In this document: piece by piece, positions 24,201-36,679 of the stretch
Layout: each line of letters opens with the position of its first letter
Numbering within the stretch: position 1 is the stretch's first letter
Origin: Schistosoma mansoni
Taxonomy: Eukaryota; Platyhelminthes; Trematoda; Strigeidida; Schistosomatidae
DNA length: 64,000 nt
Assembly (NCBI RefSeq): GCF_000237925.1
Contig: NC_031498.1
Coordinates: 1,074,015 to 1,138,014 of the forward strand
Direction: 5' to 3'
The notes under the pieces: generated by a model
Database searches by the model: none
Told to the model about the DNA's origin: nothing
The model's input: only the letters and a program-made list of their open reading frames with translations
Translations under genes and position numbers: made by a program

Positions 24201-25020
24201 TTTAGTGATGGAAACCAAGTATTATTATTAAACCTGACTAAATATTTAAGATAGCTGCGCTGCATTCGATAAAATCCAATGGGTGATTTCTATTTGTCTC
24301 TTCACATTAACCATTCGTTAACAATCAAATGGCCCAGAAAAGTATCTTGTTAAAACTTATCATACCGATCACGATGGACAAGTGAAAAACGTCCAGTGGT
24401 TTAAAATAATAACCAGTATAAAGTTTGAGTTCATCCGATAGCCTTACCCACTTTCCTGGAAATTCTCGCATTTAAATGCCTGCATTCGTACAGCTTCAAA
24501 CGACATTCAGCCACAGTTTCATATTCAGGTGCATAACAAACGTGTAAAGAACCTCCGTAGAAAGAAGAATCATCTAATAAACGCTTGGCATATCTAGATA
24601 ACATTTAAGGAAAAATCTCATGAATTTTACAACGAAAAAGAATTTAGCTATCAAGCTTAATTCTCATAAATACGTAAAAGGAATACGTTCACACCTTGCG
24701 GCTTTGAGATTATTATACTTTATGACAAAAACATCAGTAAATGTTTCTTTGTTTGGATAGTCAATAATTTTCACCACACTTTGGACATTCCCATACTGTT
24801 TGCACCTCTCCTTTAAAGGGTGCTCCAGGTCCAGTGAGGGGACTCCAAATATCAGGAGATAACATGATTCATCAGCTACGGTGAAGACCTGGGAAATAAA
24901 AAGGCTGCGAGTTACCTTTACAGCTGTTTTGCGCCTACCATCTCGATAAGCAGGGCGAGTGAAGCATGGACCCACTTTAGCGTGATGAGAGAAATGTTTG
25001 GTCTGGTTCTCGAACTTCAT
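20894..25020 (-). CDS. RBM48: RBM48-like RNA-binding protein, five exons
   Basis: Spliced gene with exons 25020-24916, 24888-24695, 24593-24448, 23068-22690 and 21272-20894. All boundaries are GT/AG, phases agree and the sum is 1203 nt, giving 400 residues (human RBM48 is about 370). The N-terminus carries the family signature YRDGRRKTAVKVFTV (residues 25-39). An RRM follows, with RNP2-like YLLIFGVP (45-52) and RNP1-like DVFVIKYN (87-94), then LHVCYAPEYETV just after the RRM, which is highly diagnostic of RBM48. The C-terminal half is serine/threonine-rich and poorly conserved. The family binds ARMC7 and takes part in U12-type (minor) splicing in the nucleus. The ATG at 25020 is the first in-frame ATG; an AG seven codons upstream may end a 5'UTR intron. 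Intron 1 is only 27 bp. Identity is inferred from remembered homologues but the motif match is strong. Confidence 0.87.
21950..22190 (+). mobile_element. Decayed RTE-like tail in RBM48 intron 4
   Basis: DNA still aligns with the other tails (tactgagttgaaacttagag... and ctatgcaagatactca), but indels and stops destroy every frame. Confidence 0.55.
22690..23068 (-). CDS. RBM48: RBM48 exon 4
   Basis: 379 nt, open throughout, between a TTTTTATACAG acceptor and a GTGAGT donor. Encodes a low-complexity Ser/Thr/Pro-rich linker with a short threonine run. Phase 1 in and phase 2 out, as the neighbouring exons require. Confidence 0.8.
24448..24593 (-). CDS. RBM48: RBM48 exon 3
   Basis: 146 nt opened by a TATCTAG acceptor and closed by a GTAAGG donor. 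Encodes the end of the RRM and the diagnostic LHVCYAPEYETV block followed by a basic, charged helix. Confidence 0.85.
24695..24888 (-). CDS. RBM48: RBM48 exon 2 (RRM core)
   Basis: Encodes most of the RRM, including both RNP-like strands and the NNLKAAR helix. Ends with AG before a GTGTGA donor; with the A opening exon 3 this makes the arginine of AAR-YAKR, the same register as human SAR-AAKR. Confidence 0.85.
24889..24915 (-). other. 27-bp in-frame intron of RBM48
   Basis: On the minus strand the segment starts GTAACT after AAAG and ends TTTTTATTTCCCAG. Removing it restores the RBM48 consensus KTAVK-VFTV; retaining it would add nine residues with no stop. Confidence 0.65.
24916..25020 (-). 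CDS. RBM48: RBM48 exon 1
   Basis: Thirty-five codons from ATG to the lysine of KTAVK, phase 0 end. It holds the conserved YRDGRRK segment just before the RRM. Confidence 0.8.
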
Positions 25021-25984
25021 GAATTTAGAACTAGAAGATACGAAATAAGATAAATTGTTTGCATTGATGATGGTCAAAACGGATTATCTCATGGGTTTCG
25101 AGGTCTAAAAATCAAAATACAGTGCATGGAATAAAGGACATTTGATAAATATCAGTAAGTTATTAGCCATAAGACGTTTAAAGTTGAAAAACTAAATCGT
25201 ATTTAGCGCTTTGTGAATTTATCCAGCTACTAGTGCTCTTCGTTATGCATTCCGCATATATTTAGTAATCAGAAGTCAACTAAAATCACTACGCCAAAAA
25301 CTGATCACTTTTCCATTGTTCATAGAGATGACATATGGATAATACAGGGATTGGATACACGATACCACATACCAAGCTTCCTGAATTAGAAAATGACTAT
25401 CATCAATGGCTTTGAGCATCGTACCAAACGTATCTGTCTTCTTGATGCAATGATCATGACAGCCTATGATGATCATGTCTTAACAAGTAACTTGATATTT
25501 TACTATTCCTCACGAAAAACATTAAGACCGGAGACAATATAACTCATGCCTGAAGATGAAGATAAACGTACTGCTGACCACCTTGGTTAAACGACAATTA
25601 AGTGATTCTCACGGAGCCAAAATTAAGGGCTATGCTGTCTTCTTGTATGTGAGACGGGGCTAGAAAAGGTCGTAAATAAACAAACCACAGCTCCTCCCAT
25701 CTGACGTTATGTTCAGACTAAAAATATACATTGACTACAGAAACAATCTGTTCTGAAAATTTCGCATGACAGGCTTCAGATAGCTGTCTTTTAGGCTCCC
25801 AGATCGATGAGACAAATAATACTAATCCAGTTTTTTATCCCAACATAGTAACTTTCCGTTAGCCTATAGTTTGGTACTCAGAAGTAATTCAGGCGCAGCG
25901 AAGAATGCACATTCGTTCTTTAGACTCCGCTAAGTAACGAGTTCCAGTACTTACCCATAATTTCATCTTGAAGTAATTATTTTA

Positions 25985-26508
25985 GCCCCCAAATGCCCTG
26001 GTACGGCCGAGAGTGGGGAGAGTCCGCTCTCCCTCTTCAAATGCTCTCACATGGCCACTCCTATATAGCCTCTGACAGGGAAGTCCTACTCACTGCCTTC
26101 TCGTGGCGGGGGTGTTGTCCACAAAAGTGAGAGGACGAAAAGCGAATGTCCGGCGCCTTAACCGGGTTGGTGGACACGGAAAGTTCACCTAGGGGAGTTG
26201 GAAAACCCTGATTACAAACCAATGGTGCACATGGGCTCCAGTATCCTGAGGTAACAAATGGCGTACGAACCAATCGTTGGTCACCGGCTACCATGGGACT
26301 GCATCTCCTTACGATGTTCCACTGCCTTGTGGATCAGATATTTAGGTCAAAGGCTTGGGGTGTGGTCCCCTAAGAAAACCACCTGCTTCAGTTTGGGCAC
26401 CTGGGCAATATCACAGCCCTCACACAAATCGAATGAGATTTGTGAGGCGTATATTTATCTGGTGCTTCCTTGTACCAATATTTATGTGTTTAAATAAAAT
26501 AAAATAAA
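25985..26508 (+). mobile_element. Family III retroposon, copy 4, with 11-bp duplication
   Basis: AATTATTTTAG flanks it at 25,975-25,985 and 26,509-26,519. About 970 bp upstream of the RBM48 start codon. Confidence 0.85.
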
Positions 26509-27271
26509 AATTATTTTAGTTCTAGATATATTCTGTTTAGTTCACACTACTACTGATGCTTTTATTTCGACTCCACCTTTCATATCATTCCTTTCATCTT
26601 AACCTTGTGTGAACTGTGACTTGTCCTTAATAATAGGCTTCCTGATTTAACTAGTAGGACATACAAATTTATATTTAGGGTATGTGACTCACTGAGTCAC
26701 GAAACACTGCGATAAAAACTACCCCCTGGAAACACAAATTACAAACGTGAATTATCACATTAAATGTGTGATGACCTTGGTTGTGAATAGAAAAAAATTA
26801 TTGTTACGGCTAATTCAAATGAGAAATTTAAGCTACTTAATACAACTCGTTTTGAATGTACTAACAGGTAACCAAGATAGCTTGACGACACTGTGTTAGT
26901 ATTAACAGATCCTTTCACCGAAAAGTTGTTCGGTCTAGTCTCAAGTATAACTAGTTATTTTTGAAATAACAAATGACTTGTTACAAAGCATCTAAGATCA
27001 ATGCTACGGTAAAAACAGAAGTCAGCGCCTTTCAAAGCCGCCCGCCGTTTCGTTCCAACGACCTTGAAAGGCTAGGCAAGAGGCGGTCATTCCGTATTTG
27101 AGTTGTTGAGATTCTGTAAGGTGTCCGTTGTTTTGCGAGAATATCAGGTTTTATCATATCTGAGTCGCGTTTCGCTGCAGTAAATTTACGAAATCAATGT
27201 GAAAAGCGTTAATTTAGCTTCCTCTGTTTTGTAGTGTACACCTTGCCTCTTTTGTTGCTTCGTAAATTGAT

Positions 27272-27624
27272 CTGGGATATCCTCAGTGTCCTTGTTTAAA
27301 ATTTGTTAGGGTCCACAAAACATTGTATTGAGAATCATTTGACAGTCGAAGATGCTCAGAGTTTGTGTGAATCGTTGTTTTCCGCAAGAATTAAGACGAA
27401 ATCTCGAGTAACCGGTAAGTCTTAAATGTTTGTAGTACGTTCTTCAGTTATAAAAGTATTTTCCACAGAAATAGCTTTTTTAACAATTATTAAGTGCTTT
27501 TTGTAGTGATTCTTGTTCAAGAGATTTTCCAGTGGACTTGAGCGAGGCGTTTCAACGCATAATACTGAACAGGCGTTTCGTAAGCTGGATTGAATTTGAT
27601 TGTGCCTTAAAGGAGTTCCAAAAA
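27272..27624 (+). CDS. Two candidate coding exons of an unknown gene
   Basis: Exon 1 (about 27,310-27,416) can read HCIENHLTVEDAQSLCESLF...KTKSRVT up to a strong CCG/GTAAGT donor. Exon 2 (to 27,624) reads DFPVDLSEAFQRIILNRRF VSWIEFDCALKEFQK before GTATGA. Joining them in phase needs the AG at the end of TTCAAGAG. The block has higher GC and CpG than its surroundings, with a GC-rich stretch at 27,030-27,180 that could be the promoter. The SWxEFDxALKEFQK segment resembles the start of proteins with MULE/SWIM-type domains, but this is a guess. Confidence 0.3.
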
Positions 27625-27851
27625 GTATGACTCAGTCTTCATTATGTTTAACTTATTTCTATTCACATTAAATATATTATTTGGTCCCTAGCATAAATGT
27701 GTTTTTCAGAAGTACTAAGTATCATTGTTAATTGTCGCGATACGATGGGTCAGCGTTGATAGTTGTGCGATTTCCATGTAAAACCTTACAGATTAAGCAA
27801 TCACACGATAAATTTACTGTTTTCGGACTAGGTCTATTATCAAAGTAGTAT

Positions 27852-28155
27852 TGTAGTGAACAAGAACACGACTGGGGACAATCGAATGTATTTTAGCACA
27901 ACATTACAGAATATCTCATTAAAATTTGCGAACCATAAAATGAACAGTCAATTTGCGAGATAACAATAAATTGTCTCAATTTGACTGTTTCTTCTGCAAA
28001 TATCTGTCCATGGTCTCCGATTATAATTGTTCATTCATTTTCGTGCCGATTGCGTGTCATTTCTGTTCTCTCCTTATCGATTTTCTACTGAAATACATTC
28101 AATGCCTGGCCATTGTTATATACTACTTATGTGGATATCAGTAACCCACTTCACA
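27852..28155 (+). repeat. Solo LTR (304 bp) with GTAT duplication
   Basis: Starts TGTAGTGAACAAGAAC, ends CCCACTTCACA, flanked on both sides by GTAT (27848-27851 and 28156-28159). Its two ends match the ends of the 5,808-6,601 copy. Confidence 0.6.
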
Positions 28156-28987
28156 GTATTAGCACCGAAGTAGACTACAATTACACATACTAACAAGATT
28201 TATAGTGCAGTGGTCTGTACAGTTGTCATATTTATATTTAGTAATTCGTCAGATGAATAAACGCGGCAGTAGTCAATATGAAACACAGTTATCGTCAATT
28301 CGTAAATTGTTTCTCCGCATAATCTTCTATATTTAGAAATCCGCTAACTTGTTCACCTGCATAGACTTGATTATTAGAAAGGTTTAGGCCTTTCAATTAG
28401 TTGACAGAAGTCATAAGTTGTATGACAGAAAACGTACGGATAGCTTCCTAGCTTACTCAATGTGATTCTGAAAAACAAAAAATCAATCGTGAGACAAACG
28501 GTTTAGATTCGTTATCAGTATCAAATTCAATAAGTAAATGAAATAGCAGCTGATCGGATGTACCAATATGTGTCTTACTTGCTGTAAACAGTTCTCTTCA
28601 TTTTCTAACCCTTCTAGATTTTCGTCTACTTATTTGGTGTTAACAAACAAACTGCAGGCACCGAATACACGGATTCAAAAACTTTAATTAGTAACATGAA
28701 ATCAGAGAAAAATCCAATTACAGCGTTCATAACACCATTAGCAATTCATTGTTTACATAGAATAATGAAATAACTGATAAGCACTATTTAGATATTACTC
28801 ATCAACATGCATTGAAACATTTTTATGATCTGGTCAGTGTTTTCGAATTATTTTAAAAGAAATTTATTTGTTAACCCCATAGCGGACATCAAAACTGGTA
28901 TTAACCACGACATGTTTTAGTTACCATGCTCAAAACAAACACGCATAGCTTTACTTATGAGGAATATTTGGCTAACTTATGTAGCAC

Positions 28988-31504
28988 TGTAGGGCCAGTG
29001 ACGCAATCTATCATTATGATTTTTTGTTGCATTCTATACGTATTATTTTCCATTTTTAAAGTCGCCTATGTTAATCAGTTGCTGTGAACATCAGTTGCTT
29101 CATATCAATGTTGATTCTTATCAGTATACAGGATTAACTGTCGATTATAAATTTATCTTTCCGCTTAATAACTATCAACTAACTTCTATCAGAAACTATC
29201 TACCAGAATATTTCACTTACTTGACCACTGCATGCCTGATTTCCGATTGCTGAGTTCCATGGAGAGACAGGATACGAATGCTAGAAATTTACGGTGAGAT
29301 TGAATTATAAATTTCCTGCAATGTTAGATCTTGTTTAGACTGTTCGTCAGGCGATTCTACGTGTTCGGCTTAAGTTAAACTTGGACTTATACAAATTCAG
29401 TCTACAATGCTTCGTTAATCTGCGAATTTAATCAACAAATTTCAAGTACTTGGGAGCAAGAGTAACCCAGGCGAGTTTCATAATTGCGTTAGTTACTTCC
29501 GTATAATGTTAATGATGTCTAATAAAATTTCGCGACTATTTTCACGTAGAGTAGTCATATATTCTGCCACTTCCGTCAAGTTTTAGTCGAAACCATGTAC
29601 ATTTATGACTCGTACGTCGACATACTGTGGAAAAACGTATTGCATGTACACGAGCAGTCTTAGTGTATATCCTAATGAGACACTTCGTCGTACTTAATAT
29701 GTCACTTAACGCTAGATAATAAGCCCTTTTACGAAACGATCACGTTATCTAAACCAAAACCTTAGTTACATTGGTGGTTACCATTTTAATTATTGTTTAC
29801 TGTGCGCTTTGTATTTGCTGTTATCTCACACGGTAAATCATAGCTCGATTTCCTTATTGCATGAAAGTCACTTTAATTCCGTCTTCGGTTTATTCACATG
29901 CAATACGAGTTTGGAAAATATCTAAAGGACCTCTGAAATTCTCCACGAACCCCACGATAGTCTTCGTATATGCTTTCTATTACACATCCAATTGCTACAT
30001 GAACAATGCCCAAACGAACGTCCAGTACGATTGTCAGTACACGAAAGGATGTTACTTCGATACGACGTTACAACACATCCGAACTATTGTAGTTATTCAA
30101 ATTCGACGTCGTATTTTTATTTTATGAAGTATTGTTTCCGTGTGACTGTTATCTAACAGATGATTTCGGTACATCAATCTGCTGTTCAACTGCTCGACGA
30201 TCTAAAGCCTGTCCAGTTCAATCGGTGGTTTGACGACACTCATTCACGCGAATCATCAGTTTACGCAGTTGAGAGAATCTCCTGCAAACTGACAACGATA
30301 TTGTCCTCCCTACCCCAACACTGACAGCATTTTTGACTGATAACATTGACATGAGTCCAGAGTGACCCTCTTGGTTTCTTATGTTCTTTTCAATATTGTT
30401 CGGTTCACTTATCGAACAAACATGCAGCACTCACCGTTTATCATCTTTTAGAGGCTTGATCGTGCCACCTTCGTTCTCGATCTGTATTCTTCGACTATTA
30501 CTGATTGTAACAGAAGTCGTCGGATTTTCAAACTGACTGCAAGTTGATCAGTAGCTTCGCACAACGAAATCATGACTCGCCTTCACAGTTATACTCTTTA
30601 CTTACAGTTAGTCTGTTAAATATAGATATAACTAGAAATCGATGCTTACGAACAGTTGTCAACGACACTTACTGACTTTCTAAATTTAACCGATGGCAGT
30701 GCAAATATCGGCATCGATTGATAATACACTTATCGTACTATCACTGTGACATCACTACTCTTGCGACAGACGTAACGTTTCTCATCTGAGGAACTCAACC
30801 ACTTGTCAAAGTTATCTTTTTCAACGCGACTTGATAAAACTCCAAAATTCAAACAAGCAATACAAAATGAATTTAAAACTCTAAAATGTCATATTTTTTT
30901 CCATTATTTCTATGGTTGATCGTTTAACGTTCAACCAACGTCCTTGTTACGTGTTACTACTTGTTGTTTCCCGATCAGTTTCTGCCGCCTCTTTTCCATT
31001 TGTCTTACAGCTCGGCAATACCCGGAGGAATCATATTATTCGTCTGGCAACCTCCGGCGCGCGACTACTCCCAATATTTTCGCTACCGATTCAAACGGCC
31101 GTTGAATCTGGTGGGGGACTGTTGTAGGGCCAGTGAAATGTCACTGAACCCTAGCCAAGTCATCCGTCAGTTCGGTCACTAAATATCGAACGGATCATCG
31201 ATCCCTGTCAAGGTCTAGGACAATCAACGCGCATCAGTTGATCATACTCCATGGACTGGCCCATGCGGCAGTGGTTCTACTTTAGCTTGTATCTACTTTA
31301 ACTAATGTATTCCTGTAATAACGTCCTTTGTGTTGTACAGTCTTCAGAGCATCCATGGTCCCTTGATACGTCGATGGGGCAATCCACGTAAGGTGCTGGT
31401 CGCGAGGTGTGACTACGAAGTTAGCTTGTTCGTTACACCGTCCCTGTCTTACTCGAGTAGGCCTCTAATCATTCGGCATAGATCATCAACGTTGGTGGTC
31501 TACA
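28988..31504 (+). mobile_element. Truncated LTR retrotransposon with GCAC target duplication
   Basis: A TG...CA unit at 31121-31504 looks like a 3' LTR. It follows a purine run (GGTGGGGGAC) ending an ORF that closes at 31124. GCAC at 31505-31508 repeats at 28984-28987, directly ahead of TGTAGGGCCAGTGA, the same 14 bases that open the 3' LTR. Beyond those 14 bases the left end does not match, so the 5' LTR is diverged or replaced. Internal sequence is decayed with no clear domain. Confidence 0.45.
31121..31504 (+). repeat. Putative LTR (384 bp)
   Basis: Starts TGTAGGGCCAG, ends GGTGGTCTACA, preceded by a polypurine tract. No primer-binding site follows it, in keeping with a 3' LTR. Confidence 0.5.
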
Positions 31505-32589
31505 GCACTCACAGTAATGTCATACACAATCCCTGTAAATGTTTAGAAAAGGCCATCAACGTTAATTGTTACTCATATATCTTTTCTTTCTCAGATACCC
31601 TACGTAATCACATATCAGTCCAGTCGAAAACGATTATACATATAATGAAAATAACTATTTACGGCTGCAATTAGTAAGTTATATAATATTCATAAATAGT
31701 TTAATGCTCAATTGATTCAATTTGCAATTTATAAACAACTACCAACACCCATGTTCATCACTATCATAACTAGGGAGGTGAGTCATATAAAAAAATGATT
31801 TTAGAGCTTATTTTTGCTTGAAACTCTGATTTCGGTCTATTTTCGACTTGATAAATGGTGAATTTCACTTGCTTGAGTTTGTATTGTTACAAATAACCAA
31901 ATTAGGATTGCTAAACTTTCACCCAGGTAGTGAGCAACAAATACGTCAAGCTGCTAATAAATTGATCATTAAAAATATCGATCGATTGATTCAGTACTGT
32001 TGATTAGGCAGTTTTTATAAATGGACGCTTAATAAGCAGAATATTTACTCCAATGATGATTCCAGTCATCTGACAGAGTTGCACACTTCATAAGCTGTAA
32101 TTTGTGAAATGTCTGACGAGTCCTGGATTGTAGTGTAGCGACGAACTTTTTTTATTTCGGAAAGGTGTGATAGATGGCTCGGCAATCACTTCTATTTCGA
32201 AAGATCGGTGGGACGTTTCGAAATTCAACTGGCACACTTAGAAGTAAAGAGAAAACCTTTCTTTTTGAGGTATAGACTAATTTTACTATGGTTTAGAAGA
32301 ATGTGTGAAGTTCGAGTTGAGTGATATAAGTTGAGGAAGGATAAAAACTTCATTCGAGTCCCCCATTCGGGTTACTCCCATTGTGACTCATTTAAAGGTG
32401 GATATAAAAAACGTCTGGAGTTTCGAGTGACTGCCGCCAGACGCAAAATCTTCGACTACTGCAACATAGTTGTACCATTCAAGAAACTGGAGATGTCCAA
32501 AATTAACTATGAGTGTCAAGGTGTTCCTCTAAAATAGACCTTAAAACGAGTATTTGAAAATTAAATTGGAGGAAAGATCTGGTGAAATA

Positions 32590-33359
32590 ATTACTTTTAA
32601 AATACCAATCGAACCATTCTTCAGGCACAAATTATTGCCGTTCGCATAAAACGTTCTGTCTGTGATATTTCAGAAGCTTGTAAATCAGATCGTCACCTGC
32701 CTAGATGGTATTTAATCGTACCAGGATGATATCTCAGTTCATGCTGGGGATGTTAAGTTCCATAATGAACGTCCTTTGAAGTTGATTGGACGATTTTGTG
32801 ATACAACTATAGCCCCAAGTACATTTAAGAGTCAGTTTCAGCCTAATTTCATAAAGTTTCCAGACTACACTGTAGGCACTAAGGGTTATAAACACCATGT
32901 GAGTCGTTTAGCTTGATCGATTCAAGCAACGTCACCTACGAGTATCTCTGCAACCAGGCTATGCATCGGTGCTCTTCAATTTTGCAACACGTTTACTCCT
33001 AACTTTATGCTAGTGTTATCTCCGTGTTTTACTTGAGTTACAGCTCTACGAGGAGTAATGACTGTCGGCCATCTACGGGGGTTATAATTCATAGAATGTT
33101 TAGTTGGATGGTAAAAATTCTTGATCTAAATAACCATTCAGTTTACAGCAGACATATAAACCAAGCAAAGATGAATGAAGTAGGTAATTCCAGTTATAGC
33201 TGTGATCATTCTCTAACTGGTCCCAATTCTGTAAATGACTATGTACTTCAGATAGATAGTTCTAACTCCGATTCCAATGACTTCCTTGTCAATGACTTTT
33301 TAGACAATTCTGTTTTCCAGATCGATGAAGAATATGAAAACAGTATGGTAAACAATTGA
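32590..33359 (+). mobile_element. Internally deleted Gypsy-class retrotransposon
   Basis: 32,590-32,960 reads like a Gypsy reverse transcriptase: LLPFA*NVLSVIFQ, then YQDDISVHAGDVKFHNERPL KLIGRFC (usual YxDDL...H..RL), with PNFIKFPDYTVGTKGYK downstream. Only about 100 bp later, 33,100-33,359 reads MVKILDLNNHSVYSRHINQA, the chromo-like end of Gypsy polyproteins. RNase H and integrase are missing; stops show it is dead. Confidence 0.6.
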
Positions 33360-33599
33360 GAAGAGCTAGCGGAATTGAAGTAGACCAAGACAACACTACA
33401 GGTACATAAACAGACGATCAATGTGTATCAGATATGGTGGATAATTAACACACAGTACAGTTCAGTATTCTATGTTGCGCTTGAACTTATCATGATGATA
33501 CAATACAATTTCATACCACGTACCTGGAATTTGAGTTCTTGGTCGAGTGTTATCGAAGTCCTTCATTTACTTATATTATTACTATTTTGCTATATTACT

Positions 33600-34000
33600 T
33601 CCAATTCACACAAAACTTATGATAAGACGAGATTTTGAGCCACCACTCAGAATTTTAAATGACAACGAGGAGTTCACTTCCAAATCAAACACATTTGATG
33701 GAGAAACTCTGAAAGAAGTTGAAACTTTCACATGCTTAGACAACATCATTGAGAAGCAATAGGACTTGGTACAGACATAAGGGTAAGGGTCAACAAAGCA
33801 AGAACAGCATTCATACAGTTGAACAACATGCGGGGATCAAAGCAATTGTCAACCAATATCAAAGCGAGAATCTCCAATACAAAAGCCAAGACAGTTCTAC
33901 CTTAAGGAGTTGAAATTTGGAGGACTACCACAACCGCCATCAAAAATGTACACATATTTACAAATAATTGTCTACACAAGATACTCACTATTTGCTGTCA
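33600..34000 (+). mobile_element. Decayed RTE-like fragment, upstream part of RT
   Basis: Reads FDGETLKEVETFTCLDNIIE (family: DGEDLEDVKTFTYLGSII), then in shifted frames STNIKARI and TTTAIKNVHIFTNNCLHKI. Covers a more 5' part than the other copies. Confidence 0.65.
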
Positions 34001-36679
34001 GGAGACGTCGTTCCCCATATCTTACCGTTTTTCGCTCGGAATAGCTGTGTCTGATACGTGATTAGAATTATCATCAATTAAAATGTCATTGTCGTTGGTA
34101 TTTCTCCACCGACTTCAACACTTGATATCTCCGTTTATCTGATATTCCAATTGTTTGTTAATGTACGTTGTTAGATAGTTTACTTCTGACCACTGTCTTC
34201 TCTTTGCTCCTTTGCACTCAGGTTTAGTCATTTTTACATTTGAACCAACAGATCTCTCTTCCAAAAATGTGATATCTGATGGTTCTAGAAAACTTACGAA
34301 CCTGATGCAGATGAAATCACTGAAGTCCAAGATTTACAAACTTGAAGATGATCGCGGGTATTCGATGTGTGACAGCTCTACTAGCTGAAAAACCAAAGCA
34401 GAAGTCCATAATGGAAGGATGTCAATGTATGTTGAATAAAGGCCGATGTATCAGGGTATATGTTATTTAAATTAATTAGCTGTTTAAGGGGTAACGAGTA
34501 CGAGAACTTTTTCTATTCAGGCTCTACAGCAGCAAAACTGCTATTGTCAATATCAATCTTAAAGATTTATAAAACTATTTATCTCGGGAATTTTTTCGTT
34601 CACAACACAGTAACACAAAGTAGAAATCTCACGGAAGTAGGCTGGTTTGTATTAGTTTGTTATGAAAATATCGGATTCACAGGATACTGGATCCTGTCGC
34701 TGCACTGTGGGAAGCTCTGGTCAGACAAGTGATATCAACCCTCTCTAGTTAGAAAGAGCAATAGTTTCAAGGAATAACACCAGGAAATTCGTTTTTACGG
34801 ATTCCGAAGTTGCGCAATATTAGACTTATGCGCTACTAAACCTCGTGTGTTAGGAGTTGTTTTTCACATACTCATTTTCATCAGCAGTACATTATATCTA
34901 TATTTAATTGCCTAATTGTAGTTTGTATTTGATTTGTTCAATGCAAGTTTGGACTTCTCAGGTTGTCTAGCATATATGGAAACTAGATTTTCCGAAATAT
35001 TGGTTTAGTGTTGGTATTATGTTTGGTATATAATTCAAAACAACAGCTATCATGAATTGTTAGCCTTCTCCGCATCATTGCGTAATTTGGTTCGACAGAT
35101 GTGTACCATTTTCTGAGCTCTAAGATTATGAAAAATACTAGCCTACTGTTAGCTAGTAATCTTTGGTTTTGTATAATTTATATTTTTTACTCTATACTAA
35201 CTGTTTACTGATTAACTGACACTTCTCGAAGTCACTTTAGATTAGTTCAAAGGTCGTACATAAATCTTAGTCTTATCGATTAGTGATTAGTCTACCTAAG
35301 TTCTGGAAGTGAGGGAACTTCATTTGGATGTTCCATCTATAATAACTAGCTTGTATGCTTTATTCAAAACCAAGGTTAATCATTATTCCCACTAAGTCTG
35401 CGTGTTCGTATAGTGCATAACGCAAATATTAGTTGACTTGGTTGACTTCAAAGTGGTCAATGCCTTAGGACGATTGATTTCTGACCTAATATAACTGTCA
35501 TCATTTTAACATGCTATGACGCTTATTGGTCTTCGACGCTCAGATTGATGCTTAATTATAAGTGGAGATTTATCACAGAAACTTAAGAATTTACATCCGT
35601 GATTTCTGATAAGAAAAAAGTCGACATACTTTTTCAGTTTTGTGTTCAGTCATAAATTCCAACGCACTTTTTAGAACTGCCAATCGTTTCCAAGGGTGAG
35701 AATTTGAGATTAGTTTCAGCTAATTATGGGATTTATATTATTTAACCGCAGCTGTATAAGTTCTGCCGAATACGTGTAAATCTACCTCGGGATCAAGGCT
35801 TTATAACAATGTTTTGTCGTAGTTGACTTCAATACTATAATCTCGATTCGCGTGTTCCCATTGCAAGTATGGAAGAGATTTAAGCTAAAAGAGATTTGAT
35901 ACAAAGATTATGAAAGAATAGTTTGGATAAGGAAGAGGTTTAATAATTAGTGACAAACTCGATAGCTGTTGGAAGTGCTTAATTGACTGTCGATTCCCGA
36001 GTTTTCGCACAATAAAATGTTTTTATTAATGAGCTCAAACAGGTAGATTGTTGTTAATAGTTGTGGTGACTTAATGTACTTAAAACTTTATGAGGTATGG
36101 GTCAGAAGGAATGTAGTTACTATTCTGCTATGGTCTTGTATTTTATGGACACTATGATGTCACTTTAAAAGAAACGAAACCAGTTTCTGTTGTTTTTCAG
36201 TTTGAAATATATCTTCCCTCACTTCTTATACCTCTTTGTAATGCTCTCTCTATACTGTTTCATCACTAAAATATCTTTCATTGTTTGGTGCGTGTATTGG
36301 TCTATTTTATATACCTTCTTTGGAAGAATAAAAAGCCAGTAATTGGTCACCGATTATGTGTATATTTGTAGCTTGTTTTGTAATATAGATTTACAAAGTT
36401 GAGCATTTAGAAGTGTATGACAACAATCACAGGCTCGTATTGTATTTGGGTAGTTCTGTTCGTTGAAATAAATCTTATTGTTAACCGTTAAAAGTACTGG
36501 GACGTGACTTCACTTGTAACCAATGTCTTACTAAAACTTTTCACTGATTATCTTCATCTTCTATATTTTGGGATGAAATAGCTAATTTAGTTTTCATCGT
36601 GGTTGAATTATTAATTTGATTGATACTCTTCATTTAAAGGCTCTGATATCTTTATGACCGTGATAATCTCTAACATAAT
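34001..36679. other. Spacer upstream of UTP25; nothing recognised
   Basis: Several ORFs of 70-90 codons lack splice context or homology. The UTP25 promoter and any upstream exon should lie in the last few hundred bases. Confidence 0.45.
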
